Source of the DNA: Candidatus Curtissbacteria bacterium
GTDB lineage: Bacteria; Patescibacteria; Microgenomatia; Curtissbacterales; GWA2-41-24
Direction: 5' to 3'
NCBI GenBank assembly: GCA_030647775.1
Contig: JAUSJC010000010.1
Span: 310,001 to 374,000 of the forward strand
Length of the DNA stretch: 64,000 nt
Made by a program: the position numbers and the translations under genes. The notes below the pieces were generated by a model. It was given only the letters and a program-made list of their open reading frames with translations. It was not told the origin of the DNA and did not search any database. Position 1 is the first letter of the stretch. Every line of letters starts with the position of its first letter. This document shows positions 59,473 through 64,000 of the stretch, piece by piece.

Positions 59473-60360
59473 ATGAAAATAAATTCTTCCAGAAAGTGTC
59501 CAAACTGCAGTTCGGCGGAAAAAACCACATTATTATATCCGTCCGTAAACAAGTTTAAAATTTTCATTTGTCATAACTGTCGAAACGGTTATACTTACCC
59601 GGTTCCGAGTAATATTTCCAAATACTACCATTCGAACTACTGGATAACTCCCGGCATATTAGGAAAGATAAAAAATCTAGTATTTAAGGTATTTCAAGCA
59701 AGAAGGGATAAATGGTTGAAAAAATATTTGATTAAAGGGCGTATTTTGGAAATAGGTTCAGGTGAAGGCAATTTCGCCAACGCATTAAAAGGGAATTATG
59801 AAATTACTTGTATAGAACATCCTGGTGCAAAAATAAATAACAGGAAAGTATTGAAAGTCGACTTCTTGAAATGGAAAACACACAAAAAATTTGATGGTGT
59901 ATTTTTTTGGGAGAGTTTAGAGCATGTTCCCACACCCGTTGAATATTTAAAAAAATCATTTAATTTATTAACAGATAATGGGTTTTTATTTATAGAATTA
60001 CCCCGGTTTGACTGTTTAGAATCACGTATTTTTAAAAAACATTGGTTTCACCTTGATCCACCTAGACACTTAGTCCATATCACAAGTTCCGGTTTGGACG
60101 GCTTGTTTTCACGGTCTGGTTTTATGAAAATCGAGAAAAAAGATGTTTTTGCCGTTGAATACGTACTTTGGGGTTTTCTTGAAAGCTTCTTGGATATAAT
60201 CGGAATAAAATCTACTGACTATTTCAAAAAAAGTAAGTTTCCGTTCTTTTTATTATTCCTTTTTCCTATTCTGGCGTTTGCCACAGTAGCAGAATTATTT
60301 TTCTTTCTCATAAAGGAGTCGCCAATAAATTTTGTTGTAGCAAGGAAGCGTAATGGTTAA
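59473..60360 (+). CDS. SAM-dependent methyltransferase with N-terminal zinc ribbon and C-terminal anchor
   Basis: 295 residues. Two CxxC pairs (KCPNCSSAEK and ICHNCRNGYTY) form the zinc ribbon. GRILEIGSGEGNFANALKG is SAM motif I; FDGVFFWESLEHVPTPVEYL and NGFLFIELPRFDCLES follow. At the end FPFFLLFLFPILAFATVAELF is a transmembrane or membrane-surface helix, so the enzyme probably acts on a lipid-linked substrate. It resembles the protein at 37654. The 111-base gap before it has only promoter-like AT stretches (TACAAT at 59444). It overlaps the GT2 gene by 8 bases. Confidence 0.75.
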   Translation: MKINSSRKCPNCSSAEKTTLLYPSVNKFKIFICHNCRNGYTYPVPSNISKYYHSNYWITPGILGKIKNLVFKVFQARRDKWLKKYLIKGRILEIGSGEGNFANALKGNYEITCIEHPGAKINNRKVLKVDFLKWKTHKKFDGVFFWESLEHVPTPVEYLKKSFNLLTDNGFLFIELPRFDCLESRIFKKHWFHLDPPRHLVHITSSGLDGLFSRSGFMKIEKKDVFAVEYVLWGFLESFLDIIGIKSTDYFKKSKFPFFLLFLFPILAFATVAELFFFLIKESPINFVVARKRNG

Positions 60361-61147
60361 GAAAAAGAAAGTCATTGCAATATTAATAGCTTACAATGCC
60401 GAGGGAACTCTTAAAGAATTTTATAAGAGTCTTCCGAAACATTTGTTTGACGAAATTCTTCTTTTCGATGATGCATCACAAGATGACACTTCGAAAATTT
60501 CACAAAGTCTTGGCATTTTGACATATAAAAATAAATTTAATCTAGGATATGGAGGAAATCTTAAAAAGGCATTAGTTACCGCTCTCTCAAAAGGCGCAGA
60601 TATAATTGTGGATATACACCCGGATAATGAATACAAATCGACAGCAATCGCAGGTGCACTGGAAGAAGTTCAAAAAGGGTCAGAACTGGTTGTAGGTAAC
60701 CGTTTCTCGAGCCTAAGTTACATAGCCCAAAAAAGCGGAATGTTTATCTGGAAAATAATTCCAATTCTTCTGCTTAACACAATTTCCGGATTTTTCTTAA
60801 AAATAAATATAAATGATTTTCATCAAGGGTTTAGGGTGTATACAAAATCCTTACTAAAAAAAATAAACTTCGAAGAAAATTCAAACAACTATATTTTCAG
60901 CTTCGAATTAATAACCCAAGCCCAGATGGTAAATGCTGTCATTTCTGAAGTACCAGTCGAAACATCGTATGTCGGGAAAAAGCGGGGAGCCGGGTTTACG
61001 AGCAGTGTTAATTACACTTTAAGCACGTTTAAGGTCATTTTTATGTATTTAACGGCAGGCTTAGGAGCAAAATACAAAATATTCAAAAGGCCGGATCAAA
61101 ACCTAAATCACCGGATAACTAAACTCACAAAACAATATAATTTGTGA
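60353..61147 (+). CDS. GT2 polyprenyl-phosphate sugar synthase-like
   Basis: 264 residues. VIAILIAYNAEGTLKEFYKS, EILLFDDASQDDTSKISQS, FNLGYGGNLKKAL and IIVDIHPDNEYKS correspond motif by motif to the gene at 775-1563, with HPD in the DXD position. A hydrophobic stretch (IIPILLLNTISGFFLKI) and DFHQGFRVY are shared too. It is therefore a second copy of the same, slightly unusual DPM1-like enzyme, expected to load a sugar on polyprenyl phosphate. The last gene of its plus-strand unit; convergent with a GT2 gene after 55 bases with no clear terminator. Confidence 0.8.
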   Translation: MVKKKKVIAILIAYNAEGTLKEFYKSLPKHLFDEILLFDDASQDDTSKISQSLGILTYKNKFNLGYGGNLKKALVTALSKGADIIVDIHPDNEYKSTAIAGALEEVQKGSELVVGNRFSSLSYIAQKSGMFIWKIIPILLLNTISGFFLKININDFHQGFRVYTKSLLKKINFEENSNNYIFSFELITQAQMVNAVISEVPVETSYVGKKRGAGFTSSVNYTLSTFKVIFMYLTAGLGAKYKIFKRPDQNLNHRITKLTKQYNL

Positions 61148-61202
61148 AAAGAGATGAAAAATAGGGTGGTAACAAAACACCAGCCAGAAATTTGTGAAAT
61201 GC

Positions 61203-61901
61203 CTACACAAAAAATCTTATCTTGATTATATAAAACAATATAAAGACCGCTCTCTTGACGAAATAAGAGGCCGTTTTCGCTTGAGTTTTTTTCTTCTTAG
61301 CTACAAAATGAACAGGAATCTCTATAAATCTCGTTTTATTTTTGACAATAAGAAGCAGCCATTCGGTCAAAAACATCTCGCTGTCGCACTTAAAATATTT
61401 TTGCACCCCTTTCCACGCCTTTCTGTTTGTAAGTCTTAATGTACATCCGACATCAGTAAGCGGTGAACTCAAAAAAAGAACACTTGTAATTTTTCCGAAT
61501 AAATCATCTACCAGTCGTCTGGCAAAGGTCATTCCGGAGCTTTTAGCTATCAGTGGCACATGTGTGCGGCTTCCAAATACGACATCGAAGTCATCGCTAT
61601 AAGAGAGAAGTTTAAGTATATCTCTCCCGATAAATGTCCCATCTGCCTCAGTGATAATAACCAAATCCGCCCCGGTTTTGTTCACCCCTTCCCTAATGGC
61701 AATGCCCAGACCGGGTTTTGATTGTTTAACATATCTTGCTCTTGTTCGCGCTAGTGAATCTCCAAGCCTTGAATCTGCTTCCTCCCCAACCACAATAACC
61801 TCATCAACATAGCCGGTTGAATCGTAATCCTGGACGACTGACAATGCCAAACTATTATTCGCAATCGGAATTATTACTGCAACTGTTTTTTTGCCCCACA
61901 T
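61203..61901 (-). CDS. GT2 glycosyltransferase, DPM1-like variant
   Basis: 232 residues. The first motif is unusual (VAVIIPIANNSLAL instead of xxPAYNE), and the acidic motif after strand 4 is VIVVGEEADSRLGD rather than xDDGSxDxT. The DXD region is conserved: LVIITEADGTFIGRDILKL. VVFGSRTHVP and LTDVGCTLRLTNRKAW (the usual D..cG.R..rr) follow. The basic tail KKKKTQAKTASYFVKRA is typical of DPM1-like proteins. The changed first loops may mean a different nucleotide or reduced activity. Start ATG 61901, six bases after a TAGACT box. Confidence 0.7.
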   Translation of the reverse strand: MWGKKTVAVIIPIANNSLALSVVQDYDSTGYVDEVIVVGEEADSRLGDSLARTRARYVKQSKPGLGIAIREGVNKTGADLVIITEADGTFIGRDILKLLSYSDDFDVVFGSRTHVPLIAKSSGMTFARRLVDDLFGKITSVLFLSSPLTDVGCTLRLTNRKAWKGVQKYFKCDSEMFLTEWLLLIVKNKTRFIEIPVHFVAKKKKTQAKTASYFVKRAVFILFYIIKIRFFV

Positions 61902-61907
61902 AAATAT

Positions 61908-61913
61908 AGTCTA
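61908..61913 (-). promoter_or_regulatory. -10 box of a probable leaderless promoter
   Basis: Minus-strand TAGACT preceded by TG (extended -10, TGTAGACT), six bases before ATG 61901. It overlaps the stop codon of the upstream methyltransferase gene (61911-61913). Confidence 0.4.
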
Positions 61914-63158
61914 CACGATTTTTATTTTAGGAATGGGAATTATAAACTTTCCGCCATTTTTTTTAAACTCTCGTTCTTTCTCAATAATTTCGTCAGCAAA
62001 ATTCCAGGCGAGAATGAGTATATAATCTGGTCTGTCTTTTGCTATTCTACTTTCCCCATAAACCGGGATATGAACACCGGGGGTAAATAACCCTTGTTTA
62101 TATGGAGTGGAATCGACAATGTAGTCTAAAATGTTAGTGCCAATACCAAAATAATTAGTCAAAACATTGCCCTTTGCGGCAGCGCCATACCCAATAATTT
62201 TTTTTCTCTTTTTCTTCAAATCGGTCAACAGTTCCATAAGCTCAACTTTTAAATTTTCAATTCTTCTGGCAAAATCGATCAAAGCCTTTGTTGAATATAA
62301 GCCTTGGTTTTCTTCAACAGAAAGCAAATATTTCACGGTATTTAAGGCCTTATTGCTTTTACGGCTTTTTTTTCTGTGAATCAAACGGATAGAACCGCCA
62401 TGTATCAAAAGTCGCTGGACACCTATTATCTCAAAACCATATAGGCTGATCAATTTAATCCAAGGCTTGAGTGAAAAATATGACAGATGTTCATGATAAA
62501 TAGTATCGAATTCATTTTTTTTAATAAGGTCTACCAAATATGGAAATTCTGTAACAAATACACCGTCTTTTGCCAGCAAACTCGCTACACCCTCAAAGAC
62601 CTGATGCAGATTATCAATATGGGCAATTACGTTAGTCGCGGTTATTACATCTGCTTTCCCATATTTTTTCACTATTTGTTTCGCGTTTCGAGCGTTAAAA
62701 AATTTTACTTCCGTAGGTATTCCTTTCATCTCTGCAAGCTTCGCTAAATTTTTTGCAGGATCAATTCCAAGAACTTTAACTTCAAAATTTTTGAAAAAGG
62801 TCAATAGGCTTCCATCATTAGATCCAATATCTACTACCAGTGAAGATTTATTCAATTTGAACTCCTTGTATATTTGAAAAGCAAGATTGCCAAAGTTATT
62901 CATCATAACCTTGGCCATAGAAGGGATGTAAACATAGTTTTTGAACATCAGTGCGGGGTTAACAACAATAGAAAGTTGTACCAAACAACAGTCTTCACAA
63001 AATAAACATGCAAGTTCAAATTTCTGCTCGGAAGTTTTTAATTTATCTCTTTCTAAGAAGCCATTCGGTATCGGCATAGACCCTAAATCGAGAAATTTAA
63101 AAAGCCGCCTGCTATGACAAATTCTGCATTTTTCCACATCTCTATAAGCTTTTTTCAT
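61911..63158 (-). CDS. NovU/TylC3-like sugar C-methyltransferase
   Basis: 415 residues in three parts. N-terminal zinc-binding domain (PF08421): KCRICHSRRLFKFLDLG with CLFCEDCCLVQL. Central SAM domain: LVVDIGSNDGSLLTFFKNFE, VLGIDPAKNLAKLA and ADVITATNVIAHIDNLHQVF. C-terminal Methyltransf_14 domain (PF08484): YHEHLSYFSLKPWIKLISLY, IIGYGAAAKGNVLTNYFGIG, DYIVDSTPYKQGLFTPGVHI and DYILILAWNFADEI. This architecture belongs to C-3 methyltransferases of NDP-4-keto-deoxysugars. In this window the His-type DegT enzyme at 40278 could provide a suitable deoxysugar, though the two are far apart. Start ATG 63158, seven bases after TATTAT. Confidence 0.85.
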   Translation of the reverse strand: MKKAYRDVEKCRICHSRRLFKFLDLGSMPIPNGFLERDKLKTSEQKFELACLFCEDCCLVQLSIVVNPALMFKNYVYIPSMAKVMMNNFGNLAFQIYKEFKLNKSSLVVDIGSNDGSLLTFFKNFEVKVLGIDPAKNLAKLAEMKGIPTEVKFFNARNAKQIVKKYGKADVITATNVIAHIDNLHQVFEGVASLLAKDGVFVTEFPYLVDLIKKNEFDTIYHEHLSYFSLKPWIKLISLYGFEIIGVQRLLIHGGSIRLIHRKKSRKSNKALNTVKYLLSVEENQGLYSTKALIDFARRIENLKVELMELLTDLKKKRKKIIGYGAAAKGNVLTNYFGIGTNILDYIVDSTPYKQGLFTPGVHIPVYGESRIAKDRPDYILILAWNFADEIIEKEREFKKNGGKFIIPIPKIKIV

Positions 63159-63165
63159 AGAGTTA

Positions 63166-63171
63166 ATAATA
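63166..63171 (-). promoter_or_regulatory. -10 box of a probable leaderless promoter
   Basis: Minus-strand TATTAT, seven bases (TAACTCT) before ATG 63158. No Shine-Dalgarno sequence lies between. Confidence 0.45.
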
Positions 63172-63233
63172 GGGCTATCGGAGATTATTAATCAAGTTCA
63201 AGATTATGAGTCGAATTGGTGAAGACTTATTCT

Positions 63234-63313
63234 GAGCGAAAATCAGAGAACCACGGCCTTAGTTCGCAAGCTCACGTTTTTGCTTCGCAAAAAGAGGCCG
63301 TGGGAATCTATTT
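63234..63313 (-). repeat. Palindromic repeat, family 1, copy C, with a nested hairpin
   Basis: GAGCGAAAATCAGAGAA, hairpin arms CCACGGCCT (63251-63259) and AGGCCGTGG (63295-63303), GGAATCTATTT. The loop, short in other copies, holds about 35 bases with TTTTTGC-TTC-GCAAAAA (63277-63293), a second perfect hairpin. The element's end supplies the stop codon of the minus-strand GT-C gene (63308-63310). It fills most of 63159-63307. Confidence 0.85.
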
Positions 63314-64000
63314 AAACTTTAAAATATCAAAATATGGCCCGGTACGTTCTAGGCTATACATTGAAAACGTCTCCCCATTATCATAGCTCTCAAAATTAGA
63401 AGCGGCTTCGTATAATGCTTCTGGTAGTATTCCACGATATGCAAGCCCGCTTTTCAAAGGGCTAAAGGTGGCTACCTTTTTCAGCAAATTAGGGTTTTGT
63501 GAATAAATACTGTCTTTCGGGTAGTAGTAGTAGTCTATGACATAAGAAATAGGATAATCGCCTGTTGCGTTGTTAAGTTTTTCCATTTTCGTTTTGCCGC
63601 CCGCGGGTGCCGTGTAGACAATGTTTCTCATATTAGGCAAGTAGTTACCGCTAAGCACAGTTGCTTCCTGATAATAATTAGGCTGGAATTTTTGTCCATT
63701 TAAAATTGCTTCTTTTGAAGGAACGAAAGTTTGATATCTTCCTCCTAAATAAGCAATAGGTTCTCGCGGGTTAATATTTCGAGCGATCCAATCTCTTGCC
63801 TGAATGAAAGTCGGTTCTTTCAAAAAAATATAATTCCAGTAAAAAGAATTAAAACCTGCAACAAAAAAAATTACCGTCAGGGTAAAAAATTTCAAAGGCC
63901 AGCTATTTTCCAATAAGCGCCATTTAAGGCCATTCCAAGTGGCAAAAGCCGCAAAAGGGATGAGTAGAAAAATTGCAATATTAAAATAATGCAAAACGGG
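63308..64000 (-). CDS. C-terminal part of a GT-C membrane glycosyltransferase (start outside window)
   Basis: The frame is open to the window edge, so the N-terminus and most helices are missing. What is visible is the last helices (IAIFLLIPFAAFATWNGL and FFTLTVIFFVAGFNSFYW), then a soluble external domain of about 170 residues with FIQARDWIARNINPREPIAY, VLSGNYLPNMRNIVYTAPAG and ISYVIDYYYYPKD. ARDWI at the start of the tail is typical of GT39/PMT_2 proteins that carry a C-terminal periplasmic domain. The stop lies within the palindromic repeat that follows, so the natural 3' end may have been changed by the insertion. Confidence 0.65.
   Translation of the reverse strand, partial: PVLHYFNIAIFLLIPFAAFATWNGLKWRLLENSWPLKFFTLTVIFFVAGFNSFYWNYIFLKEPTFIQARDWIARNINPREPIAYLGGRYQTFVPSKEAILNGQKFQPNYYQEATVLSGNYLPNMRNIVYTAPAGGKTKMEKLNNATGDYPISYVIDYYYYPKDSIYSQNPNLLKKVATFSPLKSGLAYRGILPEALYEAASNFESYDNGETFSMYSLERTGPYFDILKFK

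Noticed and set aside
1..64000. UGA recoded as glycine (code 25, as in some CPR lineages)
   Set aside because: TGA ends many genes at positions that overlap the next ATG, and conserved domains end there; there are no in-frame TGA codons in the recognised genes.
1..64000. tRNA, rRNA, phage or complete insertion sequence
   Set aside because: No tRNA-like cloverleaf, rRNA segment, transposase, integrase or phage structural gene was recognised by reading; a covariance-model scan would be needed to exclude short RNA genes.

Overview
The window is AT-rich and very gene-dense. Most neighbouring genes overlap by 4-30 bases or are only a few bases apart. TGA is used as a normal stop (many ATGA start/stop overlaps), so the code is the standard bacterial one. 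Small compact operons, an archaeal-type CoA enzyme fusion, and a very large set of membrane and soluble glycosyltransferases suggest a Patescibacteria/CPR genome, probably Microgenomates-like. This placement is inference: no rRNA, tRNA or ribosomal protein gene was seen in the window.

Layout. 1-3660: two GT2 glycosyltransferases, an archaeal-type fused pantetheine-phosphate adenylyltransferase/dephospho-CoA kinase, and a dihydroorotase. 3837-19407: one uninterrupted plus-strand operon of GT-C membrane glycosyltransferases, with one PTPS-related protein, eight GT39/ArnT-like enzymes, and two small membrane proteins that resemble a piece of them. 19409-21805: a divergent pair (a GT-C enzyme and a WaaE-like GT2). 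21806-22166: a gene-poor stretch with a probable small structured RNA carrying a nine-residue polylysine ORF. 22167-37635: an operon of GT4/GT2 enzymes, a PIG-V-like mannosyltransferase, an ArnE-like flippase, a polyprenyl-phosphate sugar synthase, DUF2304, sugar epimerases and a methyltransferase. 37654-44490: methyltransferase, membrane proteins, a DegT-family enzyme with His in place of the PLP lysine, and another GT-C protein. 44477-56755: a minus-strand, sps/neu-like nonulosonic-acid cluster (GNAT, DegT aminotransferase, oxidoreductase, cytidylyltransferase, NeuB-family synthase, 4,6-dehydratase, epimerase, DUF218), interrupted by a plus-strand DUF4910/formyltransferase pair. 56933-64000: methyltransferases, a ninth tandem-type GT39 paralogue, GT2 enzymes, a NovU/TylC3-like methyltransferase and a truncated GT-C gene.

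The genes read as one surface-glycan programme. Cytosolic enzymes make activated sugars (nonulosonic acid, epimerised and possibly deoxy sugars). GT2/GT4 enzymes assemble glycans. A DPM1-like enzyme loads sugar on polyprenyl phosphate, an SMR-type protein may flip it, and the bank of GT-C enzymes would use such lipid-linked sugars on the outer face.

The least expected signals are not single genes. (i) A family of two-hairpin palindromic elements occurs between operons and also in frame inside coding sequences; two neighbouring genes carry it in the same reading frame near their N-termini, like the palindromic elements of Rickettsia. (ii) A 21-bp in-frame minisatellite lies at the start of one GT39 gene. 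(iii) The structured polylysine RNA at about 21920-22115. (iv) A -10-like box sits 6-11 bases upstream of the start codon in many operon-leading genes, which suggests leaderless transcription.
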